NCBI GenBank assembly: GCA_024401895.1
Contig: JAKSKE010000012.1
Span: 1-39,807 of the forward strand
Direction of reading: 5' to 3'
DNA from: Bacteroidales bacterium
GTDB taxonomy: Bacteria > Bacteroidota > Bacteroidia > Bacteroidales > UBA932
DNA: 39,807 nucleotides
Position 1 is the first letter of the stretch, and every line of letters begins with the position of its first letter. Below are positions 1 through 6,823 of this stretch, piece after piece. A model generated the notes under the pieces. The model ran no database searches. It was given only the letters and a program-made list of their open reading frames with translations, and was not told the DNA's origin. The translations under genes were made by a program, and so were the position numbers.

Positions 1-51
1 CGTACCACGTTCGGGACGTGGGGGTCGCCTGTTCGAGTCAGGTCATCCCGA
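1..51 (+). tRNA. tRNA-Pro (anticodon CGG), 3' part only
   Basis: This is the 3' part of a tRNA cut by the window edge. The anticodon stem CCACG/CGTGG (5-9 and 17-21) encloses loop TTCGGGA, with anticodon CGG at 12-14 and G at position 37, as in proline tRNAs. A 5-nt variable loop follows, then the T arm GCCTG-TTCGAGT-CAGGT (27-43), the acceptor strand CATCCCG (44-50) and discriminator A at 51. CCA is not encoded. The D arm and the 5' acceptor strand lie outside the window. Confidence 0.93.
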
Positions 52-57
52 CAAATC

Positions 58-849
58 TTAAGACTTTTCCTTCGAAAACAGGACCGCAGTGAGCGGCAAG
101 GCAATGAGTGCCATTGTCGCACTCACGGGGAGATATATGCCAAAGTTGCAATATTCCACTATTACGTAGGTCAGGGACAGCAACGCAGTTCCAATGAGCG
201 CCGACCATGCATATTGCTTGCGAATGTCTCCAGGCTTCACAAATGCGCGCACAAGGTTCGGTACTCCCAGGCTCACAAAGCCAATGGTTCCGCAAATGCT
301 CACCACGCTTGTAACCAGGACACTTATCATAAACAGTATTCCGGCCTTCGCCACGTTGGACAACTCCGTTTCTCCCTTGAAATGGCTGGTGAGTTTGCTG
401 GAACAAAGCATAGCGGTAGCCAGACCGGCGGCAAACAGCACCAGGCTAATCACAATGTCCAGCGTGGTGACTCCCTGCAATTTAAAGTTGGCGGCGCCCC
501 AAAGGTAATATTGCTTGAGAAGATCGCCGGTAGGTGCGTTGGTGACGACAATAGTGCCAATCGAGCCTATGAACGTTCCGAAGAGAATCCCAAAGGTAAT
601 GAGCCGGGAAGTGCTCAGTCTTATGGCAACCAGAGAAACTATCAGCGCGCACACTGCCTGACAGATGAAAGCTCCTACCGTGAGCGAGCACCATCCGGTC
701 ATTGTGGCCGCTGCGGCACCCAGGCAGGCCGCACTGCCCAGACCCAGCGAATATATGTCGCCAAGCTGGTTTCTCCATAGATACTGCATTTGCACGCCGC
801 CTATCGGCAGAGCGATGCCGCAAAGAATCACGTAAAGAATATTGAGCAT
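58..849 (-). CDS. Short FecCD/BtuC-type ABC permease, probably for B12 uptake
   Basis: A 263-residue, very hydrophobic inner-membrane protein of the FecCD/BtuC permease family, which moves cobalamin, haem or ferric siderophores across the inner membrane with an ATPase and a binding protein. Family landmarks are recognisable but diverged. RNQLGDIYSLGLGSAA (about residues 26-41) matches the RNPLAxPxxLGxxxGA segment. GFVSLGVPNLVR (about 190-201) matches the GLxxPHxxR coupling region. A C-terminal LPVSA...LP segment is also present. Family members usually have about 330 residues, and this one starts inside what is normally the second membrane helix, so helix 1 and its loop are missing. It starts 3 bp after btuB stops, under the same riboswitch, which favours cobalamin as substrate (inference). 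No BtuD or BtuF gene is adjacent; a tRNA follows. Confidence 0.75.
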   Translation of the reverse strand: MLNILYVILCGIALPIGGVQMQYLWRNQLGDIYSLGLGSAACLGAAAATMTGWCSLTVGAFICQAVCALIVSLVAIRLSTSRLITFGILFGTFIGSIGTIVVTNAPTGDLLKQYYLWGAANFKLQGVTTLDIVISLVLFAAGLATAMLCSSKLTSHFKGETELSNVAKAGILFMISVLVTSVVSICGTIGFVSLGVPNLVRAFVKPGDIRKQYAWSALIGTALLSLTYVIVEYCNFGIYLPVSATMALIALPLTAVLFSKEKS

Positions 850-852
850 AGG

Positions 853-2649
853 CTAGAATTTAAAATCGATTTCTCCATAAAACGAGCGCCCGGACATAGG
901 ATAGCCGCCGAAGAGTTCGTAACGGCAGTCGGTAAGGTTGCGGGCTATGAATTTAACCCCCAGGACAAAATCCTTCGGGAACTTGAAGTCTTTTCCGGCA
1001 TTCAGGTCCAGAGTGTTGTAATTCGGCATTCCGCCGGAAGGGTCGTAACGTCCTCCGCGCCAGTTCCAGTTGATGGCGGCGAACCACCCCCTGTATGAGG
1101 CATCCGCTCCCAGAATCACCGTATGCTTCGAGATATAGGGAATGGGCTGGTTGTACGAATAGCTGTCCGGAGTCTTGTCTATGGCATTCTGATAGCTGTA
1201 GCGGGCCGAAAAGGAAGATTTCCAGTCACCTTCGGCATAATGGAGTTCCGCGCGGGCATCTGCGCCCGACATCTGAACCACTCCGATGTTATACGGGAGC
1301 CAAATGTTCGGATCTATCTGCGTAGGCGCAGAGACAATCTTGTTCTTCAGATAATTGAAAAAGGCGTCGGCCTTGGCCTGGATGCGCAGGTGATTGCCCG
1401 GAGCGCAGCGGTATTCCACCCCGGCGTCGGTAAGCCAGGCGTCCTCGGCCTGCAGGTCGGGATTGCCGTATCCCGGATAATAAAGCTCGTTGAACGTGGG
1501 GGCACGGTATGCCCTGCGCGCAAACGCCAGAATGTCGAAGCCCTTGAAGACATTCCAGCGAAGGTCTGCCGAGGGCGAAAGGATATTGCGTTTCTGCCCG
1601 TTCCGGTCAAAGACGCCGGCATATTCCAGAGCCACGTCTGCCTTGAACCGGCGCGGATGGAATGCGGCCGAGACGGTGGCGAAAACCGATGAGCGGGCAT
1701 TGGAGTACAGGTCAGAATCCAGCCCGTCCCATTGGAAGTCGGCAGAGAGGGAGGCGTCAAGCCAACCGGTTACGGTGAATTTGTGCGAGGTGTTGATTTG
1801 CGCTTCGGTCTGCCTGTATCGGTTGTCTCCCCACTCGCTCAAATACAGCAGATCGTCCAGCGACACCTTGGCGCTGGCGCTCAAATGATACAGCGGTGAA
1901 AACTGCTTTCGCGCAACTCCCTGAATGAAGGCATTGCGGTCGTTCTGCCGGTCTGTCGAAGGCCAGTCGAGAGAACCCGGAGTTCCACGTTTCGCACCGT
2001 TGTAATATGCCTTGGCGTGATAATCGCCGCCGGCCATAAGACCCCACAGATCGAGGGCGGTGCGGACCTGCCTTATATCGTTGTTGGTCCTGGGCGTTCC
2101 GTCCTGCAGAGGGAAGTCCCCCCTGCTGAGCACGCCCGATGCAGCGGCAGACAGGCTGACTTTGTCGGACAAGCGGAAATCGAGCCGTGCCGAAGGCTCG
2201 TAAGTACCGAACGAGCCGCCGCGGAATTTGACGTTGCCCCCCACATTGCGGTTCCCGAAGACGGGTTTTGCGGTTTTGAAAGAAATGCTGTTCTGGGCAT
2301 AATCGATGACCGTGCCGCCGCAGTTCCCGAAATCCAGGAACACGAGGTCGGCCTGACCGGTCTGAACGTTACCCACCCTCACTCCGTCGAAATAGATTGC
2401 CGCGTGAGGGCTTCCCAGACTCCTGAGGCTGACGTTCTTAAGGCCGGCAAGTCCTCCGTAGTCGCACACATACATTCCCGGAATCGAGGAGAATGCATCG
2501 GAAATTGAAATGGAATGTTTGGTTTGAACGGTATCGGTTCGGGATACCACAACGCCACGGTCGGCAACGACTGTTACCGCCTGAAGCGTGTCGGACGACT
2601 CTGCAGCCAGCAGTCCGGCCGCAACTGATAATAAAGAAAAGAGAAACAT
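853..2649 (-). CDS. btuB: TonB-dependent outer-membrane receptor, BtuB-type (cobalamin)
   Basis: A 598-residue TonB-dependent receptor that would import B12 across the outer membrane, powered by TonB. A short hydrophobic signal (about residues 1-16) is followed by a TonB-box-like stretch around LQAVTVVADR. Next is a plug domain with the usual SIPGMYV and VSLRSLGS segments, then a 22-strand-type barrel with alternating aromatic strands. A family-typical RAPTFNELYYPGYGNPDL segment lies near residue 395, and the protein ends in a terminal Phe (EIDFKF), the sorting signal for BAM. The length matches BtuB (about 600). A cobalamin riboswitch directly upstream makes the substrate assignment strong. 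The permease gene follows after 3 bp. Confidence 0.92.
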   Translation of the reverse strand: MFLFSLLSVAAGLLAAESSDTLQAVTVVADRGVVVSRTDTVQTKHSISISDAFSSIPGMYVCDYGGLAGLKNVSLRSLGSPHAAIYFDGVRVGNVQTGQADLVFLDFGNCGGTVIDYAQNSISFKTAKPVFGNRNVGGNVKFRGGSFGTYEPSARLDFRLSDKVSLSAAASGVLSRGDFPLQDGTPRTNNDIRQVRTALDLWGLMAGGDYHAKAYYNGAKRGTPGSLDWPSTDRQNDRNAFIQGVARKQFSPLYHLSASAKVSLDDLLYLSEWGDNRYRQTEAQINTSHKFTVTGWLDASLSADFQWDGLDSDLYSNARSSVFATVSAAFHPRRFKADVALEYAGVFDRNGQKRNILSPSADLRWNVFKGFDILAFARRAYRAPTFNELYYPGYGNPDLQAEDAWLTDAGVEYRCAPGNHLRIQAKADAFFNYLKNKIVSAPTQIDPNIWLPYNIGVVQMSGADARAELHYAEGDWKSSFSARYSYQNAIDKTPDSYSYNQPIPYISKHTVILGADASYRGWFAAINWNWRGGRYDPSGGMPNYNTLDLNAGKDFKFPKDFVLGVKFIARNLTDCRYELFGGYPMSGRSFYGEIDFKF

Positions 2650-2667
2650 TATTGTATTGTCTCAACG

Positions 2668-2687
2668 GAAACCTGCCCCCGGGTTTC
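2668..2687 (-). promoter_or_regulatory. Hairpin between riboswitch and btuB start
   Basis: On the minus strand GAAACC and GGTTTC pair around a G/C-rich loop about 20 nt before the btuB ATG, downstream of the riboswitch aptamer. The position suits an expression platform that hides the ribosome-binding region when B12 is bound. The pairing is seen; the role is inferred. Confidence 0.5.
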
Positions 2688-2702
2688 ACCTGTTTGACTT
2701 AA

Positions 2703-2860
2703 CTATGGCAGGTCTTCTGACTTGTTCCCCGTCCCGGGCCTTCTCATCCTTCCGGACAATGGCAGAGATTTCGGGACGATTGCGGAACTCACAGCTGCGG
2801 GCACAGTCCGGGTCTTTCACCCGGTTCCCTTTTCAAGCCGCACCACGCGGCTCACCATAG
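2703..2860 (-). promoter_or_regulatory. Cobalamin (AdoCbl/B12) riboswitch
   Basis: Read on the minus strand, this 158-nt element has the hallmarks of the cobalamin aptamer: a GGGAACCGGGTGAAAG-type core (GGGAAnnCGGTGnAAnnCCGG in the family), then GCCCGCAGCTGTGA, the conserved B12-box core, and a 3' strand GTCAGAAGACCTGCC. The closing helix P1 is visible as CTATGG (2855-2860 on the minus strand) pairing with CCATAG (2703-2708). It lies 53 nt upstream of btuB and should repress btuB and the permease gene when B12 is plentiful. Confidence 0.96.
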
Positions 2861-2866
2861 CCCGGA

Positions 2867-2896
2867 CAAAGATACAATAATTAATCGTTATACCAA
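2867..2896 (-). promoter_or_regulatory. Bacteroidota promoter of the btuB riboswitch transcript
   Basis: On the minus strand TTG (2894-2896) is followed after exactly 19 bp by TATCTTTG (2867-2874), matching the phylum's -33/-7 pattern TTTG-N19-TAnnTTTG. Transcription would start about 5 nt before the riboswitch P1 helix. The -33 element lies inside the 3' end of the carbonic anhydrase gene. Confidence 0.8.
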
Positions 2897-3390
2897 TCCT
2901 TATATAGCAGATACCCCTGCGCGTTCCTGTGGGCCGACTCGGCTATGGCATCCGACGCGTCCTTGACCTTCTTTGCCGGAATGCCGGCATAAACACCCGG
3001 CTCCAGGACCTGATTGCTGAGCACAACCGCGCCGGCGGCTATGACCGTATTGTCGGGGACAACGGTGTTATCCATCACAATAGCCCCCATTCCCACAAGT
3101 ACGTTGTTGCCGATTCTGGCCCCGTGAACCACTGCATTGTGCCCTACCGACACGTCATTGCCTATTTCAACCACCGAACGCTTGTAGAGCGCATGCACCA
3201 CGGCGCCGTCCTGGATATTGACTCTGTCGCCAATCACTATGGGGTTTACGTCTCCGCGCAGTACGGTACCGTACCATATACTGCAGTCGTCACCAATGGT
3301 GACATCTCCTATCAATGCAGCGTTCTCTGCAAGGAAGCACCGCTCTCCAACCTTGGGAGCAGTGCCGTTAAGTTCTTTGATTATAGCCAT
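2881..3390 (-). CDS. Gamma-class carbonic anhydrase-like hexapeptide-repeat protein
   Basis: A 169-residue left-handed beta-helix protein of the YrdA/PaaY/gamma-carbonic-anhydrase group, probably hydrating CO2 to bicarbonate in the cytosol. Hexapeptide repeats run over residues 15-140. The zinc ligands are present: His66 in VVHAL, and His84 and His89 in GHNAVVHGA. The supporting residues Arg45 and Asp47 (LRGD) and Gln60 are also there, so an active metal site is plausible. The start ATG lies within the 3' end of the LysR gene (10-bp overlap), so the two genes are co-transcribed. Its place beside the CO2-releasing decarboxylase operon is suggestive. Some family members have no measurable anhydrase activity, so the exact reaction is uncertain. 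Confidence 0.85.
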   Translation of the reverse strand: MAIIKELNGTAPKVGERCFLAENAALIGDVTIGDDCSIWYGTVLRGDVNPIVIGDRVNIQDGAVVHALYKRSVVEIGNDVSVGHNAVVHGARIGNNVLVGMGAIVMDNTVVPDNTVIAAGAVVLSNQVLEPGVYAGIPAKKVKDASDAIAESAHRNAQGYLLYKDWYND

Positions 3391-4283
3391 TTACTGGAAA
3401 TATCCTGGATTGTATTCGCTTCGCGGATCATCTTCACAAAGATATCTGCGCTACGCTTGTGATACGCACGTTTGAGAGTATGCACGCATCCCTGCATCTG
3501 GTTGTCGGGAAGATCGAGCGGCACCGCTTTCAGAAAATCGCGCCCGCGCACAGAGGCCTCGGACAGCATTGTGAGAAGATTGTTGTTCTGCACAATGTCC
3601 AACAGAATATTGGCCTCATTGATTTCCAGACAGACGTTCAGGCCCGAGCGCTCTATGCAGATATAGTTTTCGAGGGCATTGCGCGCCTGAAGGCCTTTTG
3701 CCGGAATTGCGAGACGGTGACGCTTGAGCTCTTCAAGACTTATGGACTGCCTGTCGGCAAGCGGATGATCCTTTCTCATTATTACGGACAGCTTGTCTCC
3801 GAAAAGATAGCTGGACTCTATTTCGTCGTACGGCTGGTCGGGCTTGAAAGCCAGCACCAGATCCACCTCCCGGTGCCGGAGCACTTCCATAAGTTCGGCC
3901 ATATTCCTATAGAAAATGTTGAGCTTCACGCCGGGATACTCCCTGGCAAAATTCTTCACGGTTTCGGTAAGAATCTGGCTGAAAGAGTATGTTACGCCAA
4001 TGTTGAGCTCGCCGGTGAGCAATTCCTTAAGGTCGTTCATTTGCGCTATGCAGGCTTCCGAGTCCTGGATGGTCTGTATTGCGAGGGGCAGAAGCATCTC
4101 TCCGCTTTCGGTGATGGAGGCCGAGTGGGAATCGCGTTGGAACAGGATTGTACCCAATTCATCTTCAAGTGCCTTTATCTGCTGCGAAAGAGTACTCTGA
4201 CTAACGTACAGACTGCGTGCAGCCTCCGAGAAATTCAGAGTTTGCGCCATTCTGACGAAATACTTCAGCTGTCTGATTTCCAT
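3381..4283 (-). CDS. LysR-family transcriptional regulator
   Basis: A 300-residue LysR-type regulator. The N-terminal winged helix-turn-helix spans about residues 1-60 (MEIRQLKYF, NFSEAARSLYVSQSTLSQQIKALE), followed by the linker helix. A two-lobed effector domain of the CynR/OxyR-like type (about 90-295) contains GELNIGVTYSFSQIL. It is transcribed away from birA and together with the overlapping gamma-carbonic anhydrase gene. A perfect palindrome sits between it and birA, as expected for a LysR binding site controlling its own and the divergent gene. The effector is unknown. Control of the carbonic anhydrase, and possibly of birA and the decarboxylase operon, is inferred from position only. 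Confidence 0.92.
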   Translation of the reverse strand: MEIRQLKYFVRMAQTLNFSEAARSLYVSQSTLSQQIKALEDELGTILFQRDSHSASITESGEMLLPLAIQTIQDSEACIAQMNDLKELLTGELNIGVTYSFSQILTETVKNFAREYPGVKLNIFYRNMAELMEVLRHREVDLVLAFKPDQPYDEIESSYLFGDKLSVIMRKDHPLADRQSISLEELKRHRLAIPAKGLQARNALENYICIERSGLNVCLEINEANILLDIVQNNNLLTMLSEASVRGRDFLKAVPLDLPDNQMQGCVHTLKRAYHKRSADIFVKMIREANTIQDISSKWL

Positions 4284-4326
4284 AAAGAATCCCCGTCTTG
4301 TGTTTCTTTCTTATCCTACAAAGTTA

Positions 4327-4334
4327 TATATTTG
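4327..4334 (+). promoter_or_regulatory. -7 box of birA promoter
   Basis: TATATTTG matches TAnnTTTG and lies 17 nt before the chosen birA ATG. No clear TTTG is found 19 bp upstream, so the promoter is weak or needs an activator such as the divergent LysR protein. It fixes the birA start: the in-frame ATG at 4298 lies upstream of this box. Confidence 0.6.
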
Positions 4335-4349
4335 TAATAAATATTACAA
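4332..4349. promoter_or_regulatory. Perfect palindrome, candidate LysR operator
   Basis: TTGTAAT-AAAT-ATTACAA has perfect 7-bp arms with a 4-nt centre. It overlaps the end of the birA -7 box and includes the -33 TTG of the LysR promoter. An AT-rich inverted repeat between divergent genes, one of them lysR, is the standard layout of a LysR site. Binding is inferred. Confidence 0.6.
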
Positions 4350-4351
4350 GT

Positions 4352-5008
4352 ATGGGAGACCCTTCCACAGAACGCAACATAATATGGCTGGAAAGCACCG
4401 ACTCCACCAATAACGAACTCCGAAGACGCCTGAACCTGTCGGGCAATCTTACAATAATAGCGGCCGAAAGGCAATCGGCCGGGCGTGGCCAGGGCGACCA
4501 CACCTGGCATTCCGAACCCGGACGCAACCTTACCTTCTCGGTTTTGCTGAGGCACCGCTGCCTTAAAGCGTCCGACGCCCTGGCCGTAACTTCCATAATG
4601 GCACTGGGAATACGGGATTACCTGCACACAAAGGGCATAGAGCCCTGGATAAAGTGGCCCAACGACATTTGGGTCTCAGAGAAGAAAATCTGCGGAATAC
4701 TCGTAGAGAACAGTATGCGTGCCGGCAAAATAGATTTCTCCATAGTAGGAGTGGGGCTGGACTTGAACCAGACGGAATGGCCGTCAGATTTGCCCAACCC
4801 GGTAAGTCTCAAGGAACTGACCGGAACGGAATACGACGCCCGCGAAGAATTGCGGCAACTGTGCGACGCCCTGGCTGCACGCAGCGCCCAAACCGCCACC
4901 CCCGAGGGCGTCGCGGGAATAATCGCCGAATTCAACCGGGTTGTAGTAAGGCTCGACAGGGCCGATTCTGCAAATAACAGATTGCCGCTATCGGAAAAAC
5001 AATTATAA
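4352..5008 (+). CDS. birA: Biotin--[biotin carboxyl-carrier protein] ligase
   Basis: A 218-residue biotin protein ligase. It activates biotin with ATP and attaches it to the lysine of biotin carrier domains, here most likely the MmdC protein encoded 3.6 kb downstream. Visible motifs are STNNE near the N-terminus, the biotinyl-AMP loop QSAGRGQGDHTW, KWPNDIW and KICGILVE. There is no N-terminal DNA-binding domain, so it is a ligase only and not the BirA repressor, as is usual in Bacteroidota. The C-terminal SH3-like domain appears very short. I start it at ATG 4352 because the longer reading frame from 4298 would begin upstream of the -7 box. It is the first gene of the plus-strand run. Confidence 0.92.
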   Translation: MGDPSTERNIIWLESTDSTNNELRRRLNLSGNLTIIAAERQSAGRGQGDHTWHSEPGRNLTFSVLLRHRCLKASDALAVTSIMALGIRDYLHTKGIEPWIKWPNDIWVSEKKICGILVENSMRAGKIDFSIVGVGLDLNQTEWPSDLPNPVSLKELTGTEYDAREELRQLCDALAARSAQTATPEGVAGIIAEFNRVVVRLDRADSANNRLPLSEKQL

Positions 5009-5037
5009 AAGAGGCTGACGGTTTGACATAAAGTCAA

Positions 5038-5045
5038 TAACTTTG
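5038..5045 (+). promoter_or_regulatory. Possible -7 box before the decarboxylase operon
   Basis: TAACTTTG fits TAnnTTTG and lies 26 nt before the oadG-like ATG in the 62-bp gap after birA. A TTTG occurs upstream (5022-5025) but with only 12 bp spacing, so this is a tentative promoter; read-through from birA is equally possible. Confidence 0.45.
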
Positions 5046-5070
5046 AAGTCTCATAATCCAAAGCATCAAA

Positions 5071-5535
5071 ATGAGTAATTTATCTACAGGTCTTATGCTG
5101 ATGGCTGTAGGAATGGTGACGGTTTTCGTCATTCTGCTTATAGTCATATTCTTTGGCAAATTTCTTATTGCCTCGGTAAACAAATTGTCCGGAAAGGACA
5201 ATGCAAGTTCGCAGAACAGCGTACAGGCACCCGCGCCTGTCGCACAGCCTGCGCCCGCAGAACCTGTCCCCGCCCCCGCCGCAGCGGAAGCCGGGAACAG
5301 CATCTATGATCTTATAACTCCGATTGGCGGAAGGTTTTCGTTATCTCCGGACAGCGAAGGACGCAAGCCCAGCCTGCCCTTCCGGTTCAAGAAAGGAGAT
5401 GCGCTCTGCAAAATCACCACTGCAGACGGAGAGAGTACCCTCTGTGCATCAGAAGACGGTACCATCCTGGCAGTTCTGGTAGAAAACGGCAGCAAGGTTG
5501 AAACAAATGATGTATTAATGAATATCGGAAGATAG
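5071..5535 (+). CDS. OadG/MmdD-like membrane subunit with degenerate biotinyl-like domain
   Basis: A 154-residue protein of the sodium-pump decarboxylase gamma/delta subunit type, which anchors the carboxyltransferase and biotin carrier to the Na+-translocating beta subunit. One N-terminal membrane helix (about residues 8-33, MLMAVGMVTVFVILL) is followed by a short charged stretch, an Ala/Pro linker (about 53-72) and a C-terminal domain. That last domain resembles the biotinyl/lipoyl barrel (GTILAVLVENGSKVETNDVLM), but the position of the MKM biotin site reads TTADGES, so it has no lysine to biotinylate. It starts the operon and ends 1 bp before mmdB. Many OadG proteins lack such a barrel; here it may serve as a docking module (inference). 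Confidence 0.8.
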   Translation: MSNLSTGLMLMAVGMVTVFVILLIVIFFGKFLIASVNKLSGKDNASSQNSVQAPAPVAQPAPAEPVPAPAAAEAGNSIYDLITPIGGRFSLSPDSEGRKPSLPFRFKKGDALCKITTADGESTLCASEDGTILAVLVENGSKVETNDVLMNIGR

Positions 5536-5536
5536 T

Positions 5537-6784
5537 ATGCAGAGTTTTTCAGAAATCTTGGAAAGGGTCTATGATATGACCGCTATAGGAAACATAGCGG
5601 CCGAGCCCACCTTCTTGTTGATGTACGCCATCGCCTTCGGGCTGTTGTATCTTGGCATCGTTAAAAAATATGAGCCGCTGCTGCTCATCCCCATCGCCTT
5701 CGGAGTATTGATTGCAAATTTCCCCGGCGGTGATATGGGTGTCGTACAGGCCGACTCCGCCGGTATGGTCACTCTTGCCGACGGCACTATGAGGAACATC
5801 TGGGAGATGCCTCTTCACGAAATTTCCCACGAATTCGGAATAATCAGCTATCTGTACTACGCCCTCATCAAGAGCGGTCTTCTGCCGCCTATCATCTTTA
5901 TGGGAGTGGGTGCATTGACCGACTTCGGCCCTATGCTCCGCAACCTCAAGCTCGCCATCTTCGGCGGTGCCGCACAGTTCGGAATCTTCGCCGTTCTGCT
6001 TGCAGCCCTCGCTCTGGGATTCACCCCTCAGGAGGCAGCTTCCCTTGGTATCATAGGTGGAGCCGACGGTCCTACCGCCATCTTCACAACCATCAAGCTC
6101 GCCCCTCACCTTCTCGGCCCCATCGCCATAGCCGCATACAGCTATATGGCCCTGGTACCGGTAATCATCCCGCTTGTGGTCAAATGTCTGTGTTCGAAGA
6201 AAGAACTGCTCATAAATATGCGTGAGCAAGACAAACTCTATCCCGAAAAGAACGAGATAAAGAATATGAAGACTCTCAAGATCATATTCCCCATCGCAAC
6301 AACCACTATCGTGGCCATCTTCGTTCCCACAGCCGTTTCCCTGGTAGGTATGCTTATGTTCGGTAACCTTATCAAAGAAATAGGACCCGACACCGGACGC
6401 CTTTTCCAGACAGCATCCAACGGCCTTATGAATACAGCCACCATATTCCTTGGACTGTGCGTAGGCGCAACAATGACCGCAGAGGCTTTCCTCAACTGGA
6501 CAACCCTCGGAATCGTTGCCGGAGGATTCCTCGCATTCGCCTTCAGCATTGCAAGCGGTATCTGTATGGTCAAGGTATGGAACCTCTTCGCAAAGAAGAA
6601 GATCAACCCGCTCGTAGGAGCTACCGGCCTGAGCGCAGTGCCTATGGCCAGCCGTGTATGCAACGGTATCAGCACCAAATACAATCCTAAGAACCACGTC
6701 CTGAACTACTGTATGGCTTCAAACGTATCCGGTGTCATAGGATCGGCCGTAGCCGCTGGCGTACTTATTTCATTCTTAGGTTAA
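5537..6784 (+). CDS. mmdB: Na+-translocating (methylmalonyl-CoA) decarboxylase beta subunit
   Basis: A 415-residue polytopic inner-membrane protein of the OadB/MmdB/GcdB family. It decarboxylates carboxybiotin and couples this to export of Na+, conserving energy from succinate fermentation. Key Na+-site regions are intact: GGADGPTAIF with Asp177, the AYSYMALVP helix (Tyr201/Tyr203), and SNVSGVIGSAVAAG near the C-terminus with the conserved Asn and Ser. The length is typical. It sits between the OadG-like subunit (1-bp gap) and mmdA (39-bp gap). Because oxaloacetate, glutaconyl-CoA and methylmalonyl-CoA enzymes share this subunit, the substrate is assigned from the neighbouring mmdA, epimerase and mutase genes. 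Confidence 0.95.
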   Translation: MQSFSEILERVYDMTAIGNIAAEPTFLLMYAIAFGLLYLGIVKKYEPLLLIPIAFGVLIANFPGGDMGVVQADSAGMVTLADGTMRNIWEMPLHEISHEFGIISYLYYALIKSGLLPPIIFMGVGALTDFGPMLRNLKLAIFGGAAQFGIFAVLLAALALGFTPQEAASLGIIGGADGPTAIFTTIKLAPHLLGPIAIAAYSYMALVPVIIPLVVKCLCSKKELLINMREQDKLYPEKNEIKNMKTLKIIFPIATTTIVAIFVPTAVSLVGMLMFGNLIKEIGPDTGRLFQTASNGLMNTATIFLGLCVGATMTAEAFLNWTTLGIVAGGFLAFAFSIASGICMVKVWNLFAKKKINPLVGATGLSAVPMASRVCNGISTKYNPKNHVLNYCMASNVSGVIGSAVAAGVLISFLG

Positions 6785-6823
6785 CAAATTCATTGACAGC
6801 AAATTATAACGTTTATACAAGAT

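Larger units (their letters stand above)
4319..4349 (-). promoter_or_regulatory. Promoter of the LysR-carbonic anhydrase operon
   Basis: On the minus strand TTG (4347-4349) is followed after 20 bp by TAACTTTG (4319-4326), a good -33/-7 pair. It overlaps the divergent birA -7 box and contains the palindrome at 4332-4349, so the two promoters probably compete or are controlled together. Confidence 0.7.

Noticed and set aside
4298-4351. BirA start at ATG 4298
   Set aside because: It lies upstream of the -7 box and inside the divergent promoter region; the extra residues are a hydrophobic stretch not found in biotin ligases.
5549-6697. 382-residue open frame opposite mmdB
   Set aside because: It is antisense to a strongly conserved membrane protein, is His/Gly/Glu-rich without domain features, and arises from the codon bias of mmdB.
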